The notes below the pieces were generated by a model. The model searched no databases. It was given only the letters and a program-made list of their open reading frames with translations, and was not told the DNA's origin. From positions 1,856,730 to 1,920,729 of the forward strand of contig NW_024881324.1 in NCBI RefSeq assembly GCF_018691265.1: a DNA stretch of 64,000 bases, given 5' to 3'. Below are positions 1 through 11,295 of this stretch, piece by piece. Each line of letters opens with the position of its first letter. Position 1 is the stretch's first letter. A program made the translations under genes and the position numbers. This DNA comes from Tyto alba. Taxonomy: Eukaryota > Chordata > Aves > Strigiformes > Tytonidae.

Positions 1-2266
1 GGTGGTGGATTCACATTAGTGACTCTTGAAGACTTAAAATTTAATTTTAGTAATTCACGATCTTGAATAAGTATTTGTTCTTATCAGAAAGTCTTAGTTT
101 TTTTTATAATGATGAGCTGTTCTGATCAGGAAATGAAGGAAGAATGGGACATCTGGTTTAAGTGTTACTTAATTGTATTTAGGCAGCAATGTCCTGCTTA
201 ATGTCAGTAGACTCATTGTGAGCCATGAGATATCCAGTGTTACACAGTTTTCTATTTGTCATGTAACATGGCAAAGCTCAGTCTTCATTCACCTCCTGGT
301 GAATTTGCTATGTGTAACTTTGCCCTTGTCAAAAAGGTGAACCAGCTATATGTGCAGTTTGAATGATTTCTACTATTTCACCCTTGGTGGCAAGTGATGA
401 AACGTGCAAATCAGTGAACGTATTGAATTTTTTTGTGAGCAAGTCAATTAAGTGTACCCGTCTCCATGTATTTCATGTGAATCTTTTCCCTTGCATATTT
501 TCCCAGACTGTGGTATTGAATCTCTTAAATTGTTCAGTGTATGATGCATTCTGCTGTCTTAATCTTTTTAATGAGAGATTTGTTGCAAAATCTACTTTCC
601 TTTTTCGCATATCAAAGTCTGCAGATCTTTAATAGGCAGTGTTCAGTCAGTATTCAAGTTAAAGTTGGAGGGAGAAGAGTATTTGCCTGTAGCATTGAAA
701 TTAACTTGCTCTTGAAGATCCTGTCTATTTAATTGTCTTTTTCTGCTTCAGAGCAGTTCACCTGTGTGTCCTTTTACAGAGCAGAGACTGCAATGGAAAA
801 AAATTTAGACCTGTTTGGGAGGATTTCTGTTCTCCTTCCCTGAGGGACCGTTATAATTGTGACGCAGCTTCTTGTCTCATGCACTTAGACTGCCAACAGC
901 TAATTGGTTGATAAAATTGTAAAGCAATTTTAACTCTTTTTCCTTTCCTGTCCTTGAAGTTGGCAGTCCTGTACTGAACCTTTCCTAGTTAAGTTTGCCC
1001 ATGCAGTGTACTGAAGTTTTGAAGAAAAAAGATCAAGATGAAAATAACTAACAACAGTAGTCCCAACTGTGAGTTGCAGAAGAGGCATTAATCTGACACT
1101 TCATCTCAGGATGTTTAACATGATTTTCAGAAGTGTTGCAGAATTCTCACTATGCAACCTGCAAAGCAAAAGAAAAAAATGAATGTAAGGAGAGGTGGGA
1201 TTAATGAAATACATCTATCCAGGCTTCAAATGTGAAAGACTTGTATCTTTGCTGTATCCTTAAAGGGTGTTTGAGATTGTAGTGAACTTGAAAATACGTG
1301 CCAAAACTCTGTGAAATTGAGAAAATATCAATAACTGCTATACACAAGAAGAGAACAAAGCATGAAAGCTAGTATGTTTCCTTTAAAATTGGAGAACTGA
1401 GAAGATGTTTGAGAGCTACAGTGATTTGAATATTTTTTTTTTTCACTTTTGAACTTGTGTTTATGCAATGGGAACTGTCCTGTTCCTAAAATGCCACCTC
1501 ACTGAGTTTACATCTCAACTGATGTTTTTTTAAATTGCAAAATGGCCTCTGTCAAGAGGCAGTCAGTTTTCAATCGTTTATACCTATGTTATCTGCAACT
1601 TTGAAATAAGATGTTTGTCAGAATGTCTTGATTTATTGTAATATTATTTTGCAGTTATTTGAAATCCGTATTGAAACTTCTTCTAACATTAGAATTTCAG
1701 CTCTTCAAGAACAGGTCATCCTTCTGCTTTTTAAAAAGCCACTGCATTAAAATAGAAAACAACGTTATTTCTGAATCTAGAGGGACATCATTAGGTCTTT
1801 GTTGCTTGCAATATTTCAAACCTACTGATGACTTAATTCCTGGTATTTAGACCATTTGGAACAGATAAGTTTTTAAAGAATTGTATCAATTTAATCTAGC
1901 TGATCAGGGAAGTAGAAGCAGAACTCAAAATTTTAGTGTAAGAAGGAATTTCAAAAAGAGGCTGCAAGGGAGGGAACTATCAAGGGGACTGTGTTCTTCC
2001 ACATTTTTGCAGCATCCAGGAGATTGGATAAGAAATAATGGAGGCTTTCCATTTCACCTAAGAGGAGATAGTACACAGAGGAGAGGAGCTAGGAAGCTTC
2101 TCTCTAGAGTTTTCTATTGGTGATTAAAGACTAACCTCAGTTCACTGTGTAAGATGGAGTTTGAAAGGACCTAAGGACAGCACTTGCACTGAAAGGTCAG
2201 CATCCCCACCCTGGACTCCCTGTAGCTTTAAGCTTTCCCCAACTCCTTCCCAGCTCCCCATTATAT

Positions 2267-2271
2267 TATGT
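2267..2271. repeat. target site duplication TATGT, left copy
   Basis: Five bases directly before the TG of the LTR. They are identical to the five bases directly after its terminal CA (3317-3321). Confidence 0.85.
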
Positions 2272-2400
2272 TGTCCTGGGTTGAGTGAATGGTGGAGTTT
2301 TTTGGTAGCAGGGGAGGGGGCTATCGGGGCGGCCCCAGCTCCAAGTCAGCTTCACCTCCGCACCAAAACTGAGCTCATCAGCTGCGCCTCTGCGATAACG

Positions 2401-2408
2401 TATTTAAG
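2401..2408 (+). promoter_or_regulatory. TATA-like box of the sense LTR
   Basis: TATTTAAG lies about 130 bp into the LTR in a G+C-rich context, where a retroviral U3 promoter box could sit. Position and sequence fit, but activity is inferred only. Confidence 0.45.
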
Positions 2409-2738
2409 AAGGGACGTGGTGACGGGCAGTGGGACTGGTGAGGAGGAGTTGGGGCAGCTGCGTGAACACCAAGGTCAGTGGGGGAATGGAGGAAGAAAGG
2501 AGGGGGGAGGTGTGCCAGAGCAGAGACCCCCCTGTATCCTATGGGGAGACGGCAGGGCGGCCCCCCCTGCCAACCATGGAGATCTACGGTGGAGCAGACA
2601 TTGATTTATGGCCTGTGGCTTCTGCTTGGTATAATCAAGGTTCTGTGCCCAAAGAAGGCCGGGGTCTCATGGGAAAAGGCAGCCCCACTGCTATAATTCA
2701 GCGCTGGGAGGATTGCAGCATGCGGGGGAGTCCCACGC

Positions 2739-2874
2739 CGGAGCAGCTCGGGAATGGCTGCAGCCCGTGGGAGGGAATCCAGTCAGAGGAAGTTAGTGAC
2801 CCATGACGGAGCAGTGTGGGGAACACTGCGGCCCATGGGAGGAATTCATGTCGGAGAAAGTTTGTGGAGGACTG
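2739..2874 (+). repeat. diverged tandem repeat of about 68 bp inside the LTR
   Basis: Two copies begin CGGAGCAG at 2739 and 2807. Each continues with a GGGAA, a GCAGCCCGTGGGAGG-like or GCGGCCCATGGGAGG core and an AGAGGAAG or GGAGAAAG tail. A weaker third echo may start near 2895. Repeated GGAGCAG/CCCATGG units are typical of this class of bird LTR as I recall it. Confidence 0.7.
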
Positions 2875-3122
2875 TCTCCTGTGAGAGGGGGACCATGATA
2901 GAGCAAGGGGAAGAAGTTCCAGAAGCTCCCCCCAACGAAGATGAAGAAAGTGGCAGCGCTGACTGCACCCCCCATTCCCTGCCCCTGTGCCCCTGGGGGA
3001 GGAGGTGGAGATATCAGGAGCAGAGCTGAGCCCGGGAAGAAGGGAGGGGTGGGGGGAAGGTGTTCTCAAGATGTGGCAATGCTTCTCACTGTCCTACTCT
3101 GTTACGTGTTGTTAGTGTCTGT

Positions 3123-3128
3123 AATAAA
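3123..3128 (+). terminator. AATAAA polyadenylation signal of the sense LTR
   Basis: AATAAA is followed within about 20 bp by a T-rich run (3134-3147), the usual arrangement of a polyadenylation signal with a downstream U-rich element. It is on the same strand as ATP9B, so it could in principle cause premature cleavage of the pre-mRNA. Confidence 0.6.
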
Positions 3129-3316
3129 TGTATGTTCTTTTTTTCTTCCCCTAACGAGTCTGCCTTTTGCTCGTGACCATAAAGGGGAATTTTCTCCCCA
3201 TCCCAGCCCTATCTTGAACCCCAAGCCTGGCTCTCTGTCCCTTCTTATTGCCGGAGGGGAAGGGAGAGAGAGCGGCTGCATGGTGGTTGGCTGCCAATCA
3301 GGCCTAAACCACAACA

Positions 3317-3321
3317 TATGT
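3317..3321. repeat. target site duplication TATGT, right copy
   Basis: Partner of the copy at 2267-2271. The perfect match supports a single LTR insertion with no internal rearrangement at its ends. Confidence 0.85.
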
Positions 3322-6300
3322 ATACTTTTAATTATGCTGACAACTCAGGCTAATAGATGTCAAGTAAAACTTTCATATAGTCTATACTTGACTCCTTTAA
3401 TTTCAGAGTTTTATATTTATGGGTTTGAGACAACCTCTGTTACCAACTTCAGAAATAGTGTTTTAGAGAGAACTCAAGGTATTTTGTAAGAACAAATTAA
3501 AAAGAATTTGAAAATGTTACTGTCGAAAGTTACTGTTTGTTCAGGAATGGCTTGCACTCAGGTAGCAGAGATACTTTTTAATAAAGAGAAACAAAGTTGT
3601 TTCTGACACCCACATTTTGTTTACTTCCTTTCTTAAATTTTTATGTGAAATACTTGTTAGCACATATGAGATATTTATTAGTTTTTCAAATCATTGCAAT
3701 TCATTTCAAAAAGCTTTATCTTGGGAGTATAATGAATTACTACAGACACATTTCAATGTTCCAGTGCTGCATAATTCCATATGTTGCTTTAGGCAAAAGC
3801 CTTGCGCCTTGGTGGACTATAAAGTCTGGATGCGCAGCCACTTCTGACAGCTTTGGACTTTTTATTGGTAATTACACAGATGGTGAAGAGTGTTTTGCTA
3901 CAGAGATGTTTTTAGAGAAAAAATAGTTTGCAGAAATAATTTATGCAGTGAATAACATTGAGTGTTTTTTTCCCTAAGTGCATCTTCCCTAAGATGTAGT
4001 ATTGCATTATTTTAATGTTCTCTGAAATGGTGTCTAATGATTTTTATTTTTGCTAGTCTAAAGGAAAGTGTTATTTGTTGACTTTTCAAAATTTTAAGCC
4101 ACTTTTTGAATTACTGCCACGTTTTACCATTTACTTTTTAATGGCATACGTCCCGCCATTCAGATTCATTGTAGAATTGTCTTGTTTGTCACAGGCTACT
4201 TCCTTACATGTAGGGATATACAGGATGCTCTAACAAGACATGTCAGTGTGTAATAAAGATGGTATTCTGTAGTGTTACACTAAGCCCCCTGGAAAACAGT
4301 CTGATAAGGAAACTTTTCAATTCATAGCGTGAAATTCCCGGGATTGCCAGACTGAGTACAGGGAAAGGTGCAGTGTGGGTTCCTGTTGGCATCCTTGGCA
4401 CCCGGAGTCTTTGCTTTTTGTCTGCCCTGCATCATGTGGCAGATGAATGTTCTACCTTCTCTTGTCCTCTGAGGATGAGCATCTCTTGATCTTTACTGTA
4501 GATGCTGTTAGAACATGACTATGGAAAATACAGTTTAGGTTGATAAAATTGCTAGTAGTTGCATATAATTAGTATCTCTGATGGCTTTGGCCATACATGA
4601 CTGCATAGGTGGCATGGATCTGAGACTTACCACAGCTGGCACTAGAATTTTTGTGGCTGTTATTACTATGATCAGTTGATTGATTTGATTATCACACTGA
4701 TAAACTGATGAAAATTGTTAGTGGAAGAATTGGAAACAAAATAGGAAACACTATTTGTCTGGTAAAGCTAGCAGACTTAGAAAGCAAAGTAAACATTACA
4801 ATGTTTTCTGATATATACTATGCACTTCTAGTCAAAACTTGAGAATTTATAAAGAGAATTCACAGGCTCCTACAGTTAAGCAGACTAAATATGTTGATTT
4901 GGTATTAGACTGTTCTTTTAGTGGTTGAGCATAAGTATGAGTTATTTTATATATAAAAAAAAATGTTGAGATATTGATACTAACTTAATTTTCATAGGTA
5001 TCTTGAAAATCCTGCAGAAAACTTCTAATGTTTCTTGCTACAGCTTTTCATACCTTGGTCGTCTTCTCCCTTCACCCTCACACATGTCTTATGGCAGAGT
5101 TAGGAGTCATATTGAGGATCTAATTTGTTTTATATTTGGGAGTGGGATAGGTGTTTTTGGCAACTGAAAAATTGAACTGGTGTAAAAAATCATTTTCAGT
5201 AGCAAAGACTGGCTTTCAGAAATAAATTTGCAGACAGGCTGGCTGAACAAAAGCTCTGTTTTTCCTCTGATGCACTTTTTAAAAGTGCTAATGTGTAATG
5301 GAAAATGTATTAAAAATTAGCTATAAAAATACACTTATTGCCTGAATTAAACATAAAGCAACTGTTAATTTGCATGAAATACAATTTTAAAGAGCAAGTA
5401 CTGAAAATAATTACTCATAACTTGAATCTTGCTACCTTTCAGTAATTGTACATGTGAGTACAAAGAATTTTTTGAGGTTAACTACCTGATCTCTCTTCAT
5501 TGAGAGTTATCATGAGGAGGTCACATGGATTTGGAACCTAGCTTAGTTTCTCTTTTATAATTAGTATAGCTTCAAGAGATGATAGAATGTGCATTGACAA
5601 ATCTCCTATTCATAGTACTTTTGATGAAACTCCAAAGTGATTGCTGCTCATCCTGTGTTTTTGTGGGTCTTCTGTTCTAATTTGTTCAGTCTGATTTTTA
5701 TTTAGAACCCTAGCACCTTACCATGTGTTGACATGCTTGTCACCTGATACCTGCTAATCAGATACCTACTGCTTGGAATCGTGAGGGTATTTCTGATGGC
5801 AAAAGATATTTTGTATGGGGGGTGTACTTCAGCTTGCCAGGCTGTGTAAATATGTGTTTGTTCTTATATCCTGAGTTAACAGGTTCTGAATTTATCACCT
5901 GTTATATCCTGGAAGAGGATAGCCGTATGTTGTGACTTGTTTGTCTACAAGGTTTGGTTTTTTGTTTTTTTTTTTTTTGGCTTGTTTGGTTATTTTTAAC
6001 GAAGGGATCCAATTTTTTCTGGAATTGTAGCAAGGACCTGAGACTAGAACTCCTTAATTCTAATGAGATCACCAATAACTCATTTTGGGCAATAGCTTAA
6101 CCTCTCTGTCTCAGTTTTTCAGTCCATCAAATAAGAGCGTTAAAACTTAAGTCTTACAAATCTTAATACCTTTCAGAACATACCAAAATTAAATTGGTAC
6201 GTGTGCTGTGTATATTTTTGAATGAGTTGTTCACAGCAGTTACTGAATGGGGGGCTCTAGAGAATGAAAAACCTCTGTTACAGTTTTTGACATTTTACTT

Positions 6301-6846
6301 TTCTGAAGTGATATCTTCAGGTATTTCTTCTGACATTTTACCTCTTTTTCCATTGTAATTGCCAACAAGTGTCAAACGGTGCCAATTACATCAGTAACCT
6401 TAGAGGCCAAGCAAAGCTGCCCATTGGTAACTGGGCTGTGACTGACAACTCAGGTGTGTGAGAATGCTCTGTGACTATAAGCCTAACAACTCTTGGCTTG
6501 CCAGAAGTGGTGTCTAGTAGGAGATGTGAAAGACTCCTTTTTCCAATTTTCCAACTCTTTTACTGATGCTGTAGATCAGACTTGAGTATCTTTGAGTATT
6601 TTATCCTCTAATACTGCTATAATAGCTAACTGGTTACAAAACTAGACTATTTTTAACCAGTGAATGATTTATTCAAACAGATTAAATCTATTTATTGTGT
6701 TCATCAGAGATCCATTTTGTATAAATTATAACAATTTCACCGAACAGTAATGTCTTCGAGTATAAATTGCATTCTGGGGTTTTTATATTCTTGTAACTCT
6801 TTGTTAATGTCTGCCTAAGTTGATTACATTTCTTCTTTTTTTTAAG

Positions 6847-6905
6847 GTAAAGTGCAAGTTAAGAGTTCAGACATACAAGTTGGAGACCTCATCATAGTGG
6901 AAAAG
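6847..6905 (+). CDS. ATP9B: ATP9B exon: start of the actuator domain (GKVQVKSSDIQVGDLIIVEK)
   Basis: This exon encodes the loop after the second membrane helix, where the A domain of P-type ATPases begins. The first two bases complete a Gly codon whose first base lies in the upstream exon. It then reads Lys-Val-Gln-Val-Lys and the VGDLIIVEK motif, the P4-ATPase form of the conserved P-type segment Val-Gly-Asp-(Ile/Leu)-Val. The acceptor is strong (T-rich tract, TTTAAG). The donor is AAG|GTTGAT, a GT donor that matches the U1 consensus poorly at intron positions +3 to +5. The exon is 59 nt, so skipping it would shift the frame. The peptide is identical, as far as I remember, to mammalian ATP9B in this stretch. 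Confidence 0.95.
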
Positions 6906-7257
6906 GTTGATACTTTTTAAATATATTTTAGACACTAAAAATTATTTACGTGCTAATTATCTTCTGAAGAAAAGTATATCAAGGTACTTGTTTGTGAAGT
7001 ACTAACTAGCTAGTGTTTTAGTTCAAGTCTTATTTGAGAATCTTCAATGAAGTCTTATTTTTGGATTAATTATAAGCTTTATTGAATAAGCATTTATATT
7101 TTACAAATTGTTATATACTTAAATTTATCTAGTGAAGGGAATACAATTACTGATTTGAAGCTTGTGCTGTGGTGAATGTTCTAAGCTGTCTGATTACCGA
7201 TACCTTCCTTCTGATGCTCAAATCAGTGTTTTTCTGTCTGAAGCCTTCAAGGATAAG

Positions 7258-7345
7258 TTATATATATTTTTATATATATATATATCAAGGTATATTTATA
7301 TAATTATAATATGTATCTAATACTATATGTAATTAAATAATATTT
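7258..7345. repeat. AT-rich (TA)n low-complexity patch
   Basis: Alternating TA blocks are broken by T runs, for example TTTTTATATATATATATATC near 7267. This is a degenerate microsatellite and no function is evident. Confidence 0.8.
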
Positions 7346-10300
7346 AAGTTTATATATTTTTAAAAAGGAGAAAAAGCTTTTCAGTTTCATTGCAAATGGT
7401 GAGAGCTGTGAACTTCTTTTCCCTCTATGTTAGTATTATAATAAAGACAGTGTTGCTTGTTTCAGTTGGCTTTCTGAGGTACTGAGGAATTACTGAGACC
7501 TTGAAAGTCAACTTAATTTTATTGTCAGAAGAAACTATTTTTACTTAAGTTCATTTTTGCAGGGATGACTCACTTTCTGGGTGCCAGCAAGTGATTCCTG
7601 TCATGCTTTGTATTAGAGAGCTAATCCGTGGAGGTGCTGGAAGGAGGCACCTCGTGCTGAAGCTTGTATCTATAGCTTTGTTTGAAGTGTTGTATGGCAA
7701 GCTACAGTTTGGCACAATAATCCTTAGTGGAACCTAGTCAGTGATTTGGCTTTTCTAAACTTGGTGGTTTTACTCCTATTTAGTGGAGTAAATTATCTCT
7801 GATAAAAGAAAAATCCTTCAGCAAGTATGCCCTCCTGATACATTTTGTACTTTCTTATTTGCTGATACCTCTCCTTTTACTTGGACAATTTGGAGAACTC
7901 ATAAATTGTTAGTGGCCAGAGATTATTTTCTTTTTTCAGCCATATATAAGAAACCCCGCTTCTCTTTGTTTTGGAAAGCTTCTGTTTTCTTCCTTTCTGT
8001 TTCGTCTGCAGTCCAGAGAAAGAACGATACACTCAAGTCTCATTTGGTTTGCTCCTCTCTGCTTAAAATAAATCTAGAAATCTATTTTCAGGTAGTCTGT
8101 ACTATTTCTTGCCATTTTTTTTTACCCCTTTCTTTTATCTGCTATCTGTACCTGCTCTCTTATGGGGCCAGTCTGAGCAGCATATACACTAGCATAGACA
8201 AGATTAGCACTGATATGTCTGGCCTTTACATCTGTTTAGCCTTTATATCTTGCTGTCTTAGAGTACAGGTGGAGTCAGCTTGCAGCTGCTCACCTGTGCC
8301 TATTTGAGATATCGGCTTTGATTTTTATTAGGAAACTTTTTAGGGCCTTCTTTAACATCTAAACCTGGAATTAATTATTATAGTGTAGGGAAGACTAGTG
8401 ACTGCATAAGTAATCTGCCTTCCTGGAAATTTACGGATATCCATCGGTCTGTTGAATTCTGCTAGAATTTGGAAAACTGGAATTACTTTGGGGATCAATC
8501 TGTCTTGAGACAGGTCATTAGCATCTATTTCAGCATTATTTGCAGCAACTTACAGAACTTATGTTGTGAGTACCTGAACTTTCTAATGAAAAAAAGTAAT
8601 GTTTACAGATTTAGGGAAATAGAGTACTTTTGGCAAAGATTTTACTTGGGTATTTCAGTGAAATGCATATAATTTTTTGAATGTTGTATTTCAGTTTCAA
8701 GCTCCCTCCTGCCCCAGCAGAAATTTTTTTTCCTTTTGGCCTATCTGGGGGTGCCTTCAGATTAATGAAATCCAAAGTTCTCTGGTTCTGTTGAGAAGTG
8801 TATTTTGTTGGAGCAAGCAGTTTTCAATTTCAGAGCATGGCGCTTAAACCAAAGAGCCAGTCGGGAGTGAAATGTTCAGTTGCTCACTCTAATGGCAAAG
8901 GAACAAGTTAATGTTGTATTTGACTGGAAGATGTATCAACAGCATTTCTGCAGTGAAATTAATGACTTATTTGAGCTGAAGAGCCATATGTTAAGTAGTG
9001 ACTGCATCACAAATACTAACAACTTAAGTGAATGGCTTTTCTATATTTAAAACTTGAATATCCTCTGATTATTGTCTTTTTTTTTAAACTGCTGAGTGAC
9101 TGCAGTGTCCTGAAGACAATTTAGTTCCAAGTTCCGTTGTTTCAACTGAAAATTTTGTAATGCACTAATACTAGGGCTGTAGGAGACCCAAATAGAAGAA
9201 ACTATTGCCTGTTTTTAAAGGCTAAAAGACATTTTGTATATGTTAGCTGAAAAGCAGTCCCCAGCCTCAAATAGACATGCTACTTCCTAGATCTTCTCCT
9301 TGGCTTGTGTGAAGGTACATTTTCCATTTCCGGTGGGAGCACAGGTGTGCATAGTGTTTCTAAATAAGAAAACTGAAGGGATGAGTTCAGAAATTGTTAT
9401 TTAGATACTGTAGCTTAGTGACAGTTTGGAACAAATTTTGGAGATGTGAAGAGGACATAAAACTTCGTAACACATTTAGTTAATTAATAACATTTGCTGA
9501 ATAAAATTTAATAATAACAACACATAATAGTGTTTTAAAATGTGGAACAGTAATGCTTTATCTTAAAACTTCAAGAGCTCCTCTTGGAGCTGTAAAGGGA
9601 CACAGTTATTTTTTCTTAATCTCAGGTATAAAGTGAAATGAATCCAGTATTTGTAAGAATTGCAGTTATTGCTAGCATGCTGTCTTGCACAGTGTGCAGA
9701 TGCAAGAAGATAACTGGGAAGTGCCTTTTCTGTTTATAATTCAGAAGCAAGGAGGAATATTTTAGTCAGTGTGAAAAGTACATGGTTCATTACGTGAACG
9801 GAGAAGAAAGGAGAGTAAATGCAAAATTCTGAGGGTCTGTAGCTATGGGCAATTTTAGGGGAATTGGGAGACTGACTAGGGAGCTGGAGAAGCTTATGTA
9901 AATAACAGTTTCATGATAATAACATGAGAAAAATGAAAAAGTAATTTAAAAGCTATTAGAAAATACATTTTTCAAGTGAATATTGTAGTCTGTGTTGCAG
10001 GGAGGTATAGGTGTGCTTGTGGGTTTTCTTGTTTTCCAATCTGTCTGGTATTCCTGAGCGGTACGGAGTTAGCCACGGGAACCCAGAAGCTGGGGAAGTA
10101 CTTACCTCGTGCTGACCATTGTCTTGCCCTAGTTAGATCTCTAGGAATGATTCTGTAAGTCTGCAGCACAGATAAATACTGAGAGGAATGGAAACCATCC
10201 TTTCATGGAGCTCTAATTCTGCCCAGACTTAAGCAAAACAATGTATTCAAGTCACTTTCATGACTTCTAGATTCAAATTTCAGTATCTATCAATAAACAT

Positions 10301-10739
10301 TTCTAGCTTCATCCCCATGGTAATTGAGATTACATAGTTTCTTCATGGGTTTCTGAATGCTTGAAGTTGCATGTGTTGTCAGTTTAACTTGTTCCACTTT
10401 GATAAATATGGCATGAGAGGGCTAACATGATTGACATATTGCTGCTGTTTGTCTGTGACAATGTACAACAGAACTTAATCTTCTCCATAATGAGGTGTTA
10501 AAGATTTTTGTAGCATACTCACCATCTGTTTCTGTGTAGTCACTCTTTCGTAGTGACTAGGTACATCTTTGCAGGGGGATCTTTGCTCTCCAGTGTCTGC
10601 AGTAATAGTGACAATGGGTTTTGTTATGCAGTACTCCTGCAGTACATTTTTGCCCACTTCCAAAAAATGGAAAACCTGATGAAAAATGAGATGTCAGTCT
10701 TACATACTGTTGTGGTTTTGGGTTGTGGGGTTTTGGTTG

Positions 10740-10763
10740 TTTTTTTTTTTTTTTTTTTTTTTT
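10740..10763. repeat. poly(T) tract, 24 bases
   Basis: An uninterrupted T run follows a G/T-only stretch (about 10708-10740) and is followed by CCCCCGAGCGAG. The abrupt change in composition on both sides suggests an insertion edge or a slippage-prone tract. It sits about 200 bp upstream of the CR1 fragment. Confidence 0.9.
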
Positions 10764-10969
10764 CCCCCGAGCGAGAAAGTAAAGACAAGACAGTCTCTAG
10801 CCTTCCCTACATGGAAGGATACATGGAGATATGTTAATGCAGGGAAGCTTACTTTATTTTACAAAAAAGAAAAACAAGCAGAGAAAATACATTAAAAAGA
10901 CATCCAGTCAAGATGCATTTTTTTTCCTGTTAAACTGTGAAAATGATCGTGTGACTGATTTGATCACAG

Positions 10970-11295
10970 GCTACCACCCCCTCTGGGGGGCCAGTGGGGA
11001 GAGGTGCTGATCTCCTCTGTGGCGCCCAGCGACAGGGCGCGAGGGGGTGGAATGAAGCGGCGTCAGGGGAAGTTCAGGTTGGACATTAGGAAAAGGTTCT
11101 TCACCGAGAGGGTGATGGGTGCCTGGAACAGGCTCCCCGGGGACGTGGTCACGGCACCAAGGCTGGCAGAGTCCAGGGAGCGTCTGGACCACGCTCTTAG
11201 TCAAATGGGTTCATTTCAGGTAGTTCTGTGAGGAGCAGCCAGCAGGACTTGATCCTTCTGGATCCCCTCCAAGTTGAGATATTCTGTGATTCTGC
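10970..11295 (+). mobile_element. CR1 LINE, 5'-truncated 3' end, sense orientation
   Basis: The segment reads as the C-terminus of the CR1 second open frame plus 3' UTR. The frame at 11004-11231 carries SDRARGG, FRLDIRK, FFTERV and NRLPGDVV, which are hallmark words of the CR1 reverse-transcriptase tail. The 3' end ATTCTGTGATTCTG at 11281-11294 is the CR1 terminal repeat. No flanking duplication was seen, as usual for CR1. It is a dead fragment, one of the many truncated copies typical of bird genomes. Confidence 0.93.

Larger units (their letters stand above)
2272..3316 (+). mobile_element. solo LTR of an avian endogenous retrovirus, sense to the host gene
   Basis: The segment starts TGTCCTGGGTTG and ends AAACCACAACA, so it has the TG...CA termini of an LTR. 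It is flanked by a perfect 5-bp direct repeat TATGT (2267-2271 and 3317-3321), the mark of retroviral-type integration. It is far more G+C-rich than the surrounding intron. Inside are a TATA-like TATTTAAG (2401-2408), a G/A-rich tandem-repeat block (2739 onward) and an AATAAA signal (3123-3128) followed by a T-rich stretch. No gag, pol or env remnant adjoins it, so it is a solo LTR. The layout and many short segments match a long LTR type I remember from bird genomes, probably ERVL-like given the 5-bp duplication. The family name is not assigned. Open frames across it, such as 2161-2604 and 2941-3489, are incidental. Confidence 0.88.
1..6846 (+). other. ATP9B: intron of ATP9B (3' part only)
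   Basis: No upstream exon was found here. The expected preceding peptide of ATP9B (the stretch after the second membrane helix, ending just before Gly-Lys-Val-Gln) could not be seen in any frame. The intron ends in a good polypyrimidine tract and TTTAAG acceptor at 6832-6846. It holds the solo LTR at 2272-3316; the remainder is T-rich unique-looking sequence with scattered short T runs (for example around 1433 and 5960). No other gene or structured element was seen. Confidence 0.85.

Noticed and set aside
2161..2604. 147-codon + strand open frame
   Set aside because: It starts outside the LTR and continues into it. The composition is low-complexity Pro/Gly/Ser-rich, as expected from chance translation of G+C-rich DNA.
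2941..3489. 182-codon + strand open frame, the longest in the window
   Set aside because: It crosses the 3' part of the solo LTR and runs past its end into unique intron. It has no recognisable domain, and its openness follows from the G+C-rich LTR sequence.
1..6800. Search for the preceding ATP9B exon (segment before Gly-Lys-Val-Gln)
   Set aside because: No frame showed the expected peptide with splice borders, so the exon is taken to lie left of the window.
7906..8307. 133-codon + strand open frame rich in Phe, Leu, Ser and Cys
   Set aside because: Typical translation of T-rich intron DNA. The apparent hydrophobic stretches come from TTT/CTT/TCT codons.
10708..10740. TGTTGTGGTTTTGGG as the end of an antisense LTR
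   Set aside because: It resembles the complement of an ACCACAACA terminus, but the following sequence is a G/T stretch and poly(T) with no other LTR feature.
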